Both the position numbers and the translations under genes were made by a program. The notes below the pieces were generated by a model. The model worked only from the letters and a program-made list of their open reading frames with translations, was not told the DNA's origin and searched no databases. This document shows positions 12,374-25,681 of a DNA stretch of 64,000 bases, one piece after another. How positions within the stretch are numbered: position 1 is the first letter of the stretch; each line of letters starts with the position of its first letter. The stretch spans positions 418,549-482,548 of the forward strand of contig VYZI01000424.1 of the NCBI GenBank assembly GCA_013397695.1. The letters run 5' to 3'. This DNA comes from Centropus unirufus. Its lineage: Eukaryota; Chordata; Aves; Cuculiformes; Centropidae.

Positions 12374-15300
12374 GTAAGGAGGGGTGGGAGCAGGTCCTGG
12401 CCCCATCCCTGTGCTCCCTGGGCAGTGCCACCCTCCCTGCTCCCCCTGTGGAGCTGCCACCTCCCCCTGCGCTCTGGGATGTGCTTCCCGGGAGGCGTGC
12501 GATACAGAGGGGTCCCTGCCAGATGCACCTTTGTCATCCCTTGAAATCTGCATTATACTGAGCGATAAAGCTCAGCACGGTGGTGGAACGTGATGTAAGC
12601 TCTGCAGGAAAGGCAGCGAGTCGCCAGGAGGCAGGGGCTGTGCTGGGCTTAACAGAGTGTGCTACAAAGAAAGAAAAAAGCTTTGAGGCTGGCACCCTGC
12701 TTCATGCCAGCTTTCTCTTTGCACAGGCAGCAGGATTCCCTGTGAGCCCCCCGGTCTGTTATGAACTCGTCACAGCCCCCGGTGTTGTGGGGGTAGGCCC
12801 GTTTATCGACAAACACATAATCTGTTTCTATAGATCAGAATTCTTTGATTGCTTGAAGTTGTTTTTCTGGGCTAGCCAGAAATTGGGCCTCTTGAGGTAC
12901 TGAAGTGACACGAGTGGCTTCTCTGCAGTGTGAATGTGTTGGTCAGATTCGTTCCTTTATCACATAAACCAGATGTTACTGTGAAGTTAATGCAAGAAAA
13001 CCAGCTTCTTCCTAATACAAAAAGTCTGCTGCTGCTGCTTAGTGCCCAGGCCAAGGGACGTGTCCAGCTCTGGACGGGTCCTGCAGCAGTGCTGAGGCCG
13101 ATTTCACTGTTCCATCAAGCTTTCCCTCAGCAGAACTTAAAAAGCAAACCGGCGTTTTGCCTTTCTTGTGGCCTGTGCATTTGATGGGAAACCAAGTTTT
13201 TCCCCTTGCAAAACCGCCTTGTGCAGCGGGCCTCGGCTGCACTTGGGAGGCAGGGAGAGCTTGCCTGCACTTCCCACGTTCTTCAGGCATTCCTTTGCCC
13301 ACGCGAGGACTGGTGTGCATCTCCTCCCAGCTCCATCTGCTCTGCTTATCAATATTTCAGGTCCTTTAGAGGAACAGTGCCTGCGGCGAATGTGTTAACT
13401 ATTAATGATTGCAGGCTGCAATATTGGCATTATTAGCAATGCAACCTTTAACTTTATAATTAAGACCTGAGTTGAGATTTACTTTATAGGTCTTCCTTGA
13501 ATGCATGAAAAATTCAGGCACTTTATTGAAGATTTCAGAGGAGAGGCTGTCCCGCTCCCCAGGTTTGGTGTTACTTGGCTGGGATGCACCCTGGGTGCAA
13601 ACCCCAGCGGAGCTGCCCTGTGACACAGAGGCCGGTGGAGGGGTGTGCCCGCCCGTGTGCCTCGCTCTGTCCTTGCTCGTTCCTCAGCATGCCCTGTGCT
13701 CCGAGTGCAGTAGAACGTGTGTGTGCCCCGTGCCAGGGGAAGGTATCGGGTGGAGAAGGGACACTTTCTCCCAGGCCACTGATGAGTGGCCGTGGTGATG
13801 GGCAGGAACTTTCTGGGGGAAATTCAGCACCCAGCTCGTTCCTGCTCACACTGCTCCTTCATGGCTGTCAGTGTCACGCGAGCAACTGCAGCCTTGGCGG
13901 GCACCAGGTGCCCATGCCCACAGGCATCCCTGTGGCTGCCTGGAACCAGCAGAATGGCCCAAGAGCCCACAAGTTCCTGGGCATCTTGGTCTGTAGCCCT
14001 TTGTCTTGTGGCTGGTGTGGCACAGGATGGTTTCTAGCACTTCCTTCAGGAAGTGGTGTCCAAAAACATTCCCACACGAGTCGAGGCAGCCTGCTGTGTC
14101 GTTAGGAGAGGCAGTGCCTCATCAGCACTGACTGGGTGAGACCCAGAGTTCTTCAACTCTGATGGCAAAACGTAATTGGGGAAGGTTGCAGAGAGCACAG
14201 AGACCTGCAGAAGAGCTGTGTTCCGGCCACCTGCAGGCAGGGAATTGCACCTGGCAGAGGAGTTGGTGATCCTGCAGAGTGGACAGATAAAAAGCCAGAT
14301 CTAGATAAGGCTGAAGTGGCTGAAGGAAATGAGATGGAACATTTCAGAAGCCGTAACTGATTGCTTCCAGTGCTAATAGATCTGATTTCGTCCTTAATTG
14401 GTTGTTTGATCAGATTCAATGTATATGTTGTAGAATGAAATAAAAGTCAGGCAGATGGTCCAAAAACATAGCAGCAGCAGCGAGCCTGTGACATGAATGT
14501 AGGTTTGTCTCTTTAATATTTGATAGGAGCATGAATTAGTTGTTTCTTGAATCCATTAGGAAGTCTGGGAGAGCAGTGGGAGTAGCCGCACTGCGTCCTC
14601 TGCAGCGGCGCGTGCAGCACCTCAGCGCCGTGTCCCAGGGCAGCCCCGGCCACACAACCTGGGCCCCGGCTGCCAGCAAAGCGGGTTTGGGCCGTGGCCC
14701 GAGCTTTGCTCTGGCAGGATGTCAGGGAAAAGCTGCAGATAATGGAAAGGGGGCAATGTCTCATCTAATGGGAGAGGAGCGTGCATGCGAGAGAGGGAGT
14801 GCCTGCGATCAGCTGGTTGCTTGAGTTCCTGACAGATCTGCTGTCACGAGAAAATGTGAACAGCATGGATATCCTAATCTTGGAATTTCAAAGGCAATTC
14901 CAAAGGCCACACGGCAGTACTTCAGGCTTAGTTGGTATGTGCTACCTTAAACTGGGCTGGAATTGTCCTTCTTTGTACTGAAAAATGTATATATTTTTGA
15001 GGCCATCTAGCAGAAAAGCTCTGAGCAAGCAGTGTAAAACAGCCCGGTGCACGCTGCTCTGGGCTGGCGGCAGGAGCCAGAGGATGCGTTCCAGAAATCA
15101 GGGGTGGATTGAGCAGTCATTCACAGCACTGGCAGGAGCAGCATCGCATGGGATAAGCAGTAGCATCCAAGCGAGTGGCTGAGCTGCACCTTGCACAGGG
15201 CTTTTCCAGAAACCTCCGTGCACACGTGTTCCCAGCCCCGGGCATCGCTGTGCCTGGCTCCATGCCCTGCTCACCTCCAGGCTGCAGCCAACCCGGAGAT

Positions 15301-16569
15301 GCACAGAGCTGGAAAAGGGAAAAAAAACAACCCAAACATGTGAATGAGTGGCTTTCCAGCCTCCTGGAGGTTGTGGTTCACGTTTGATGGAGAGGCATTG
15401 TCCTTGTTCCGGCTGAGCCAGGCTTCCCCGTAGCCTTTCCTAGCGAAGATCCAAGGTGCTTCGTTCCTGTACTGTCAGTGCCTGGTAACTGCTGGGGGCA
15501 GATTCATGGCAGAACATTTTCTCCCTCAAACACTTAATTAGTGAGCGGTTTGGGTCATCCTCCCCCCAGATTAAGCAGCTCACTGGAAATCTTGCTGCCA
15601 TAGCACTTTACTGAGCCGCAAAGAAAATTGTCTCCCAGAATCATTTACTCGCAGACGGGAGATAGATGGTTCCAGTTTGGGTATCGGTGTTTGAAATAAT
15701 ACATAGAGAAGGGTTTTCAAGAAAAGCATAAAGACAAACTATTTATTAAGATGAACACCTTGCACAATTTCATTTATAAGAGTACAGAAAAGGTAATTCT
15801 GGGGGAAAAAAATGTCCTTAACTGAGGCCATCGTTGGCTGTAATTCCGAGCTGCCCCATCAGCACGTGTTGGCGGGAGATAAACTGCATCATCTGCGCTG
15901 CCCTCGCCTGGCTGCGAGGCGGGTGGTTTATCCCTTTGCAGATGAGCCTCTTCAGGGTGTCTCAAACAACAACCAGTCCATCACGGGGGCTGCAGCGAGG
16001 GCAGAGGCGTCGCTGGGAGGTGTCAGTGGATTACAGCAATAACATTTTTCACCACTTCGAACAAATGAAGGATGTGCGTGAAGAGGATGCATTCGCAGTT
16101 CTTTTAAGGGAAGAAGGCAGAATCTGGTTCACCGCCCCCTCTGCCCTGACTTCTTCTGAGCCTGTGTCTGAGCGCTTCCATAGGCAGATGGGCAGGGAGG
16201 GCTGCGGATGTATAGGGAATATAGGATGTACAGGCTCCTACCCCTTGACTTCATCCGAGAGGCAAGGAGAAACAAGATGCCCGCTTAATTAAATAGTGTC
16301 TAGAGGTGAAATTCTTACCTTTACACCGTGTGCCATAACTGTGCTACACTGATTTTCCACATGTTCTGTTCTGTGCCATTGGATCAGGTGTGGAACATAA
16401 ACTGTGCTAAGACACTTGGAAAATGCCCGTGGTCCATCGACAGGGAGCTCGCTGATCCAGCAGTGACGCTCGGTGTCAGCTGCGGCTTCTGCACAACGAG
16501 CACTGATTTATCCCATGGAATCGGCCAGCAGGGAGGCACGAGGCAGGCCTGCCCCATCCCAAATCCCAC

Positions 16570-16790
16570 GTTAGGCATCTCAATGATTTAAGTAATAATT
16601 TATTGTCTTTTTATTTAACATTGCAATTAACGTGATAAATAAGTGCAACAGTATTGTTTGAAATGTAATATACAATTAAGCCCAATTAATTAATTGGCCT
16701 TCAATGATCAGGGGGAGAAAGATGTTCATTGTTTGGGGTTTTTTTTATGTGAAGAGATTATTTTAATGAAAAATGTGTTGTGCAGTGGCT
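16570..16790. other. AT-rich island beside the CR1 fragment
   Basis: AT-rich, non-repetitive sequence with AATTTATTG, GCAATTAACGTGAT and overlapping AATTAATTAATTGG homeodomain cores. It lies just 5' (in window orientation) of the CR1 insertion. Candidate regulatory DNA by composition only. Confidence 0.3.
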
Positions 16791-16929
16791 TGCCATGGAG
16801 ACAGCTTTCAGTTTTAGGGTGAGTGTTGGACTGGGTGAAGAACCAGGGCACCACAGCTCCTGGTCCCAGTGCTGCCCAGCACCAGCATCCCAGTGCTCCC
16901 TTGGGATGGTGATGATGCCAGCAGTGGAA

Positions 16930-17480
16930 TTGCACAGTCGGAATGACCTGGGTTGGACAGGAGCCATGAGGATCATTGAGTCCAACTCCTGTCCCTGCAA
17001 GGGACAACTCCAATATTTATGCCTGTGTCTGAGTGCATTGTCCAAATGATACTTGAATATTGTCAGGCTTGGCACCGTGACTGCTTCCCTGGGAGCCGTT
17101 CCAGTGCTCCACCACTCTCTGGGGGGGATGAACCTTTTCCTAATATCCATCCTAACCCTCCCCTGGCACATGTTCCTGCCCTTCCCTCGGGCCCTATCTC
17201 TGCCCACCCGCGAGCCTGCGCCTCCCTGTTCTCTGAGGAAGCGGGGAGCTGCTAGGAGGTCTCCCCTGTCTCCTCCAGGCGGAACAGGCCGAGTGACTTC
17301 AGCTGCTGCTCGTGCAGCTTCCTCTCCAGACCCTTCACCAGCTTGGTGGCCTCCTCTGGGCGCTCTCCGGTACCTTTAGATCCTTTCTGCACTGTGGCCC
17401 CCAGAACTGCGCAGCAGGGCAGGGGGTGGTGGTGAATCCCGCTGCTGCCCAGCCCCGGCGGAGCAGTGCCCTGGGCACGT
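16930..17480 (-). mobile_element. CR1 LINE fragment (antisense, 5'-truncated)
   Basis: The + strand reads as the reverse complement of the 3' region of a chicken-repeat-1 (CR1) non-LTR retrotransposon. Recognisable CR1 landmarks in order include GACCTGGGTTGGACAGGAGC, GATCATTGAGTCCAACTCC, GTCAGGCTTGGCACCGTGAC, CCTTTTCCTAATATCCATCC, CAGGCGGAACAGGCCGAGTG, TCTGGGCGCTCTCC and TGGCCCCCAGAACTGC. The 3' end of the element is on the left, so it is antisense to PBX3. Alignment fades after about 17412-17480, so the right edge is uncertain. No coding capacity remains. CR1 is the dominant LINE of birds and other sauropsids, which supports the host assignment. It is the only transposon I could name in the window. 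Confidence 0.9.
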
Positions 17481-17689
17481 CCTGCACGCATCCAGCTGCC
17501 AGGGTCAGCCGTGCCGGCCCGTCCGGAGCCCCTGCACCTCCCCGGGCCGGGGGCGGCGGGGCCCGGGCTGTAGCCCAGGGCCCCAGGGGATGCAGTGGGC
17601 TCTGGGGCAGCTCCTGGTGCCGCGCTCCGCGCAGGGCGCACGCCTTGATCTGGGAAATGGTTTAACATTTCTGGAGACTCATTTAGATG

Positions 17690-18250
17690 TGGTGTGCGGG
17701 TTAGACATAACGTACGATCGCTGCTCCTCTCATTGCTTCCAATTAAACCTTGCTTGTTAGTTTAACCTCTAGGTAATCCCATCAAACAATTGATGTCAAG
17801 GAAACACTGCCCACAGTGGCTCTGGATGAGTGGCCATTAATTTTAATTGCCTTGATATTAAAGATTAAGAAGTATTGGGACTAGCAGAATGGAAACGATC
17901 TGATGTCAAGCAAATCCACTCGTTGAGGCTTCCCCAGGCTGCCGGTGATATTAAAATTTTACTGTGAGAATTAAATAAACCTTTATTAGTGATGGCTGTT
18001 GTTTGATTGGTCCAGGGGCGTGCATAAACAGAGGGGTCTCGCACACATCCATGGACGATACAGTTGATATACAGAGATTCCTCAATTATGAAACTGTTAA
18101 TAAAGCATAATCTGATTGTCCACAATAATTATTTGCTAGGTTTCATTAATGTATTATTGCTCCTGTGACTGACAAGGTAATATTAAGTGCAATATATAGA
18201 ATACAGTGGAGTATTGTCTAGGGAACAGAATGTAAAAGGAACCTCCCGTG
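17690..18250. other. AT-rich island in intron 5, candidate conserved non-coding element
   Basis: About 560 bases of AT-rich, non-repetitive sequence begin sharply after the GC-rich DNA beyond the CR1 fragment. Motifs include CCATTAATTTTAATTG, TGATATTAAAATTTTAC, CTGATTGTCCACAATAATTA and TTCATTAATG. There is no significant open frame. Candidate intronic enhancer by composition and homeodomain cores; conservation untested. Confidence 0.38.
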
Positions 18251-19187
18251 CTATGGTTCAAAGCTAGAGGCTTCTCATTAATTGTGTTTAAACAAAAGCT
18301 GTGCTACATGAAGTGCAGCCGGATCTGCCTCCTGCTGGGTGCCGCGGTGTGGGTGCCCTGGCGGGTGCCGCGATGGAACGCACAGCCGTGGGCTGGGCAG
18401 CTGGGTGATAACCTCTGCTCTCACTCTGCTCCCCTCTCTTTCACCTCTCTGTTGGTGCAGATGCCTTCTTGGCCCCAGCGGCCTTGGCCGTCATCAGTGT
18501 TAGGAGCCAGGTTTGTTATTCAGGAGATTGGTTAGAGCAGCTGAAATTAAACAAAGCCACGGAGAACGATTGTTACCAACTTCCCTGAGTGGCTCCAGTC
18601 ATGCCCCCTGTGTGGGTCAGTGGCTGGTGCCCTGTGAGCCATCGGGGCTTCCGTACATCTTCAAGGGGAGATGACAAAGGGACTTTTCAGCCATTATTGA
18701 TTTATTTGGTTCCTTTTATTTTCAGCCAACCAGTCTTGATTCTATGAATGCACTGCCAAGGTTGTTCCAGCCCAAAAGTGAAGAACAATTGTTCTTTCTG
18801 CCCACTCGCCCTCACTTGACCAGACCTTGGTCCCTCTTGAGCAGTTTTGGGGGTCTTGCACTAATTTAATGGACACGTGGCTCCTAGCAGTAGGAGACAA
18901 TGCTGTACGAAACGCTGCAGCAAGCTCCAGGATACCTGTCCTCATCAGAGAGCCGCCCCTTGTGCATCTTCTTGCCAACAGAGAAGCTGGCCAGATCCCA
19001 TTCATGCCCATAGTAATATTTTAGCTGGAACTCGGTTACTGCGTGGGTACCTGGAGAACCTGGCAGATACGAGTTGGGGGCTGAGGCACGTGTGTTTGCT
19101 GGACCAAACGTGACATCTCGAAGGGATCACACTTTGCCAGGTCAAGTACTTTGTGTCCTTCACCCGTCCCACCTCTCTCCACTGCAG

Positions 19188-19353
19188 GTGTCCAACTGGT
19201 TTGGCAATAAGAGAATCAGGTACAAGAAGAACATTGGGAAGTTCCAGGAAGAAGCCAATCTCTACGCGGCCAAGACGGCCGTGACCGCAGCGCACGCCGT
19301 GGCCGCGGCTGTCCAGAACAACCAGACAAACTCCCCTACCACACCAAACTCTG
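19188..19353 (+). CDS. PBX3: PBX3 exon 6: homeodomain recognition helix and alanine-rich linker
   Basis: This 166-nt exon encodes residues 282-336 and the first base of Gly337. It opens VSNWFGNKRIRYKKNIGK, which contains the homeodomain helix-3 signature WFGNKR with Asn288 at homeodomain position 51, the invariant base-contacting asparagine. KRIRYKK supplies the second basic nuclear-localisation cluster. FQEEANLYAAKTAVTAA forms the helix that extends the homeodomain and stabilises HOX-PBX pairing (family knowledge). It ends VQNNQTNSPTTPNS, the PBX3-type tail, where PBX1 has SQANSPSTPNS. The acceptor is CCACTGCAG; the donor TCTG|GTACGT gives a phase-1 intron. Confidence 0.98.
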
Positions 19354-20554
19354 GTACGTACCCAGCCCGTGTGTTACAGCATCCCAAAGGGCATCCGCAA
19401 AGGAAGACCCTCGATGGTTCCCTGGGGAGTCTGGTTGGGCTGAGAAGGCTGTGGCTCCCTAGCAGATCTAATCCCAGCGCGGGGAGTGGGTCCAAGCCTG
19501 TGGACCTCCAGGCTGGACCACTGCGAGGGCTGGGCGCTGTGGGAGGTGGTCCCAGTGGCTTCAGCGGCGAAGCTCCCACCGCCTTTCTGGGGCGCAGAGC
19601 CCAGACAATCCCTGCAGTGGCAATGTCCGCCTGGCTTGGGCTTCTGGCAGCTTCTTTGTTTCTGTAGATATTTTGAACTTGTATTCAATGGAAATAATGT
19701 AAAACGAGGCAGGGCTCCAAATCTGGTTTTGTGAAAGATTTAAATTTATTGTCAAGATAGGAACAAAATAGAGGAATATTTTAGCATCTGCTAATTAGAA
19801 TTTAAACTCTGGGCTGCCTGAAATGGAGTTGCTGTTGTATATGGAAATCTAAGGATGCTACTGTTGTTTTGGAGTGGCTCTACCACGTGTCCTTGCGCAG
19901 TGTGTAAATATTATCTCACTAGTTTGTTGCTGACACTTTGCAAATCCGAGCACTGAATCAGCAGGGGGAGTGTGTGAAGAGGTCACTCCTGAGGGCTCCA
20001 AAGACAAAGGTTTCCGTGAAGCACAGGTCTATTTGGCACCATTTCCACTGAGGTTCTGCTATGAATTCACTGCTGACAACTTGTAAAGGGCATAAAGGTC
20101 CATGGGAAAAAGACCTTTAATCCAAAGAAAGTGAGACCAAGGTTCCTACTCCGAGGGTGATGTCAGCTAATTATAACTAGAGCTTGCCAGGTGTTTCCTT
20201 GCGGTCAGCACAGACTCCAAGTTAGTTTTCTCCAGGTGCTTGGTGGTAGCAGCTCTGGAGCAGGAAAGCTCTCGACATGACATCCTGGTGTTGCACAGCT
20301 GCTCTTCCAGAGGGAGAAGCTGCCCGGGTTGCGCAGGGCTCCCAGGCTTTCCCAGTGCAGCGCAGCCTGGCCGATTCCCTGGGCAGGGGCTGGAGCCCCG
20401 CGCTCGCCCCACGCCGGGCCAGCAGCTTTCCTTCTGCCCTGCGCTGCCTTTCCTCCTCCTCTCCTGTCTTCTTCTCCTTCCCCTGCCCTCAGGTCTCGGG
20501 GGTGATGTATGTGCGGCTCTCTGTTATTCAGCTACCTAACTCTTTCCTTTCCAG
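19354..20554 (+). other. PBX3: PBX3 intron 6
   Basis: This 1.2-kb phase-1 intron has donor GTACGT and an acceptor within a pyrimidine tract (TTTCCTTTCCAG). The 5' half is GC-rich, 19680-19870 is AT-rich, and 20400-20500 is pyrimidine-rich. Its sequence bears on the choice to include or skip exon 7. No recognised repeat or exon. Confidence 0.85.
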
Positions 20555-20667
20555 GTTCTTCTGGTTCTTTTAACCTCCCAAATTCTGGGGACATGTTCAT
20601 GAACATGCAGAGTCTGAATGGGGATTCTTACCAGGGGTCCCAAGTCGGAGCCAATGTGCAGTCACAG
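20555..20667 (+). CDS. PBX3: PBX3 exon 7: Ser/Asn-rich tail, alternatively spliced in the family
   Basis: This 113-nt exon completes Gly337 and encodes residues 338-374, beginning SSGSFNLPNSGDMFMNMQ and continuing SLNGDSYQGSQVGANVQSQ. FNLPNSGDMFMNM is PBX3-like (PBX1: FNMSNSGDLFMSV). Including it gives the long PBX3a-type protein. Because 113 is not divisible by three, skipping it changes the frame of exon 8 and produces the short b-type ending. Donor CACAG|GTAGGA is phase 0; the acceptor is CTTTCCAG. Which form predominates cannot be read from genomic DNA. Confidence 0.97.
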
Positions 20668-21477
20668 GTAGGAGAATTGCCCACAGTCGGGCCTTGCCAG
20701 CAGGGTAGGGTTTGGGCTAAAAATTCCGCCTTACTCTGGCTCCATTGACTGGTCTGTGCCTCGCTGCAGAGTGGAGGCTGCATATCTTGGAATGGGAACT
20801 ATTCTTACCCCAGCATTGAAACTCACAAATATAAAGGAAAGAGTGATTTTTTTCTGATTGAAATTTTAAGCTTTGTGAATGCATTCGGCTCTGGCTTGAG
20901 CTCATGGAATGGGATTGGGTGCATCTGACTTCCACGGACACAGTAAATCCAGGGAATGTTCTTTCTTTTTTCCTTTTCTTTTTTTTATTTTTATTTTTTA
21001 GAACTCCCCGTCTTACTTTCATTTATTGAACAAACTTTATTTATTTGTTTAGATGTCAGGACACGCCTAACCAAGCTGCTGAAACACAACTCATTGTCAG
21101 CCACTTTTCCAACCCCTTCAGACAGGGCAAGCTCAGGGTTTTCCGTGCAGTGTGTACGCCAGGATCTCTTCCCACACGGGCAGGCACCCACAGACACGTA
21201 CAAATATGCACAGCCCTTTGCTGCAGACACTTAAGGAGGAGCGACAGGAGGCCTTGCTGTGAGGAGGTGCTGTTTGGCGGGTGTGAGAAGCAAGGATGTG
21301 TGGTCATTACCATGCAAGGATTTGTTGAAATCCTGCCAGTCACTCTCGATTGATAAATTTGCCTTTCATAGAAGATGCTAAACCCTTTTGGCTTACATAA
21401 CTCAAAATGTTGTCTATTTTAAGTGATGATGTATTAATAGATTTGGAATGATGAATTTTGTTTCCCCCCACTTCCAG
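20668..21477 (+). other. PBX3: PBX3 intron 7
   Basis: This 0.8-kb phase-0 intron has donor GTAGGA and an acceptor after TTTCCCCCCACTTCCAG. A T-rich run with interspersed C (20961-20999) is the main low-complexity stretch. No exon or transposon was recognised. Confidence 0.85.
20961..20999. repeat. T-rich low-complexity tract
   Basis: A run made almost entirely of T with occasional C and A, in intron 7. There is no flanking element to suggest a retroposed tail; simple low-complexity DNA. Confidence 0.8.
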
Positions 21478-21567
21478 GTGGATACCCTGCGTCATGTTAT
21501 CAATCAGACGGGAGGATACAATGATGGCTTGGGAGGAAATTCACTGTACAGTCCACATAACTTAAAT
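21478..21567 (+). CDS. PBX3: PBX3 exon 8: C-terminal tail, read in two frames by alternative splicing
   Basis: This 90-nt exon encodes residues 375-404 in the long form: VDTLRHVINQTGGYNDGL and then GGNSLYSPHNLN. The residue after GGY is Asn (AAT), where I recall Ser in human PBX3. The acceptor is ACTTCCAG and the donor AAT|GTGAGT. If exon 7 is skipped, exon 8 is read one frame over: it joins the last base of exon 6 and reads GYPASCYQSDGRIQ before a TGA at 21522-21524. That agrees with the known PBX1b-type C-terminus ending DRRIQ. The predicted short protein is 337+14 = 351 residues, the length I recall for PBX3b. Confidence 0.97.
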
Positions 21568-24244
<2,677 letters not shown>

Positions 24245-24348
24245 TCTCCTAGCAACACTTTTTCCCTGAGCTGAGATGCCTTGATTAGCGCATTCAGAGT
24301 CGCAGGAGAAAAAGGAAAGAGTTTTTTGTAGCCAACCACCTACAGCTT

Positions 24349-24355
24349 TACTGTA
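24349..24355 (+). promoter_or_regulatory. miR-101/miR-144 seed match (7mer-A1)
   Basis: TACTGTA matches the shared 2-7 seed of miR-101 and miR-144 plus the terminal A. It is upstream of every candidate poly(A) site, so it would be in all 3'UTR forms. miR-144 is reported to repress PBX3 in mammals (recalled). Confidence 0.4.
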
Positions 24356-24722
24356 AAACCTTGTCTTACTAGAAAACTTGGTAAATCTGTTTTTTAAAGG
24401 TATCATAATCATTTGTATTTATACTTAAAACACACAATGTTAAAAAGCACTTTATCCAATTAGGCCAAGATTTAGCATTGTTTATAGCCCTGTAACTATT
24501 TTATCATAATTTATTATCAGCAGTTTTAACGATGTTGGTCTCACAGTTGCCAATGACTTGGCCTTAAGGGTAAAAGTACAGGACAAGCTTAACCTCAATA
24601 GCAAGAGCAGACACAAAGAAACACCTCACCTAAACTTAACTTTGTGCATATTTCCATGGAAAGTCGACATGAGTTGCAGACTTTGATTGTGTTTAATCTT
24701 TTCATATCTCTTATAGAGTTGG

Positions 24723-24728
24723 AATAAA
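24723..24728 (+). terminator. possible proximal poly(A) signal
   Basis: AATAAA about 480 nt after the stop. If used, the 3'UTR would lose most of its candidate regulatory sites. A canonical hexamer is weak evidence by itself. Confidence 0.3.
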
Positions 24729-25067
24729 AAGCGCTGTTGGGTTATTTCGGTTAGCAATGGTTGTGTTTAAGAATCCTTATTCGTCACATTTCTGTTGTGA
24801 TCTCTTGTCTTACAAATGAGATTGGAAACCGCGAGCATCTTTTCTTGCTAAGACTGCCCGGACCCCGAGTCTCCTCCCTGAATTGGCACCGGACACAGGC
24901 GGCTCTTGGGAGGTGAAGACATTTGCTGCTGATCTCTGGGAACGCCAAGACCCGGGGTTTTACAGTACGAGCGAGGTGCTGCACACGCCTGCCAGGATTC
25001 GTTACCTCTTCTTGGCAGCAAACCACAAAGGAAAAAAGCAAAGGAAAAGCACCGTCCCACGGAGCGT

Positions 25068-25075
25068 TGTACATA
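25068..25075 (+). promoter_or_regulatory. Pumilio response element 1
   Basis: TGTACATA in the 3'UTR is a perfect match to the PUM consensus UGUANAUA, which recruits Pumilio-family repressors (family knowledge). Confidence 0.5.
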
Positions 25076-25134
25076 GTGTAGCAAAAGAGTATTTATACAT
25101 CTCACCAATCAAACACAGCTTTATTACCTCATGC

Positions 25135-25141
25135 GAACTCA
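25135..25141 (+). promoter_or_regulatory. let-7 seed match (7mer-A1)
   Basis: TACCTCA pairs with let-7 bases 2-7 and carries the A opposite position 1. A second let-7 match lies about 57 nt downstream. let-7 regulation of PBX3 is reported in mammals (recalled). Confidence 0.5.
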
Positions 25142-25191
25142 TACGAACCAATAGACTTTCAACATGTTCTGTAGCTTAGAGTGCTCACTTA

Positions 25192-25198
25192 CTACCTC
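25192..25198 (+). promoter_or_regulatory. let-7 seed match (7mer-m8)
   Basis: CTACCTC pairs with let-7 bases 2-8; the preceding A extends pairing to base 9. This is the stronger of the two let-7 sites. Confidence 0.55.
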
Positions 25199-25386
25199 TG
25201 AACGATACTCACGCTGTAGTTTGTCTCTTTCTTATCTTTTTGCATCTTGTAATTAACTCTTTGTTTCCCCATGAGCTGTAATGGACATTGTAATCTTTTA
25301 AAAGAATCAGGGTTGCGTCAGCAACTTCTACAGGAGCGAAGTGGAGACATGGGGGTCCTGGGTTAAACACAGAACAGTGAAACTGT

Positions 25387-25394
25387 TGTAAATA
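25387..25394 (+). promoter_or_regulatory. Pumilio response element 2
   Basis: TGTAAATA is a perfect UGUANAUA match. It ends 13 nt before a miR-181 seed match, a spacing at which Pumilio binding could alter miRNA access. Confidence 0.5.
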
Positions 25395-25407
25395 CTGAGA
25401 AGCATTT

Positions 25408-25414
25408 TGAATGT
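25408..25414 (+). promoter_or_regulatory. miR-181 seed match (7mer-m8)
   Basis: TGAATGT pairs with miR-181 bases 2-8. miR-181 control of PBX3 has been reported in human leukaemia (recalled, not checked). The base after the site is T, so it is not an 8mer. Confidence 0.55.
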
Positions 25415-25493
25415 TCTTCATCTTGTTACTAATCCACGCAAGCCCCAACGACTAATTGTGATGCATACAGACTTCAGTATTCAGTACTGTACA

Positions 25494-25501
25494 TTCCCTG
25501 T
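25494..25501 (+). promoter_or_regulatory. miR-101 8mer / miR-144 7mer-A1 seed match
   Basis: GTACTGTA matches miR-101 bases 2-8 plus A1 and the six-base seed of miR-144 plus A1. It is the second such match in the 3'UTR. Confidence 0.45.
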
Positions 25502-25593
25502 GTAACAGGGGCCCTTTCTTCTCTCTTTTGTATTGTATGCGATTCTGAAACTGATTGAGTCATGAAAGTAATTTGTGGCAGTGATTCTAATGT

Positions 25594-25599
25594 ATTAAA
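25594..25599 (+). terminator. variant poly(A) signal ATTAAA
   Basis: A common hexamer variant, 88 nt before the main AATAAA. It could give a slightly shorter mRNA end. Confidence 0.25.
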
Positions 25600-25681
25600 C
25601 CGTTTCGTGTTACTTTCTAACTGGATTACACCCTGGATTGAGAAGTCTTCCTCGTGGTAGTTCTATGTAGTTTCAAACATG

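Larger units (their letters stand above)
12374..19187 (+). other. PBX3: PBX3 intron 5
   Basis: At 6.8 kb this is the longest intron in the window; it is phase 0 and separates homeodomain helices 1-2 from the recognition helix. It holds the CR1 fragment (16930-17480) and AT-rich non-repetitive stretches at about 13380-13500, 14380-14540, 15480-15800, 16570-16790 and 17690-18250. The rest is mixed GC-rich DNA. Tandem TTAATTAATTAATTGG occurs near 16683-16698. No extra exon was recognised. Confidence 0.85.
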
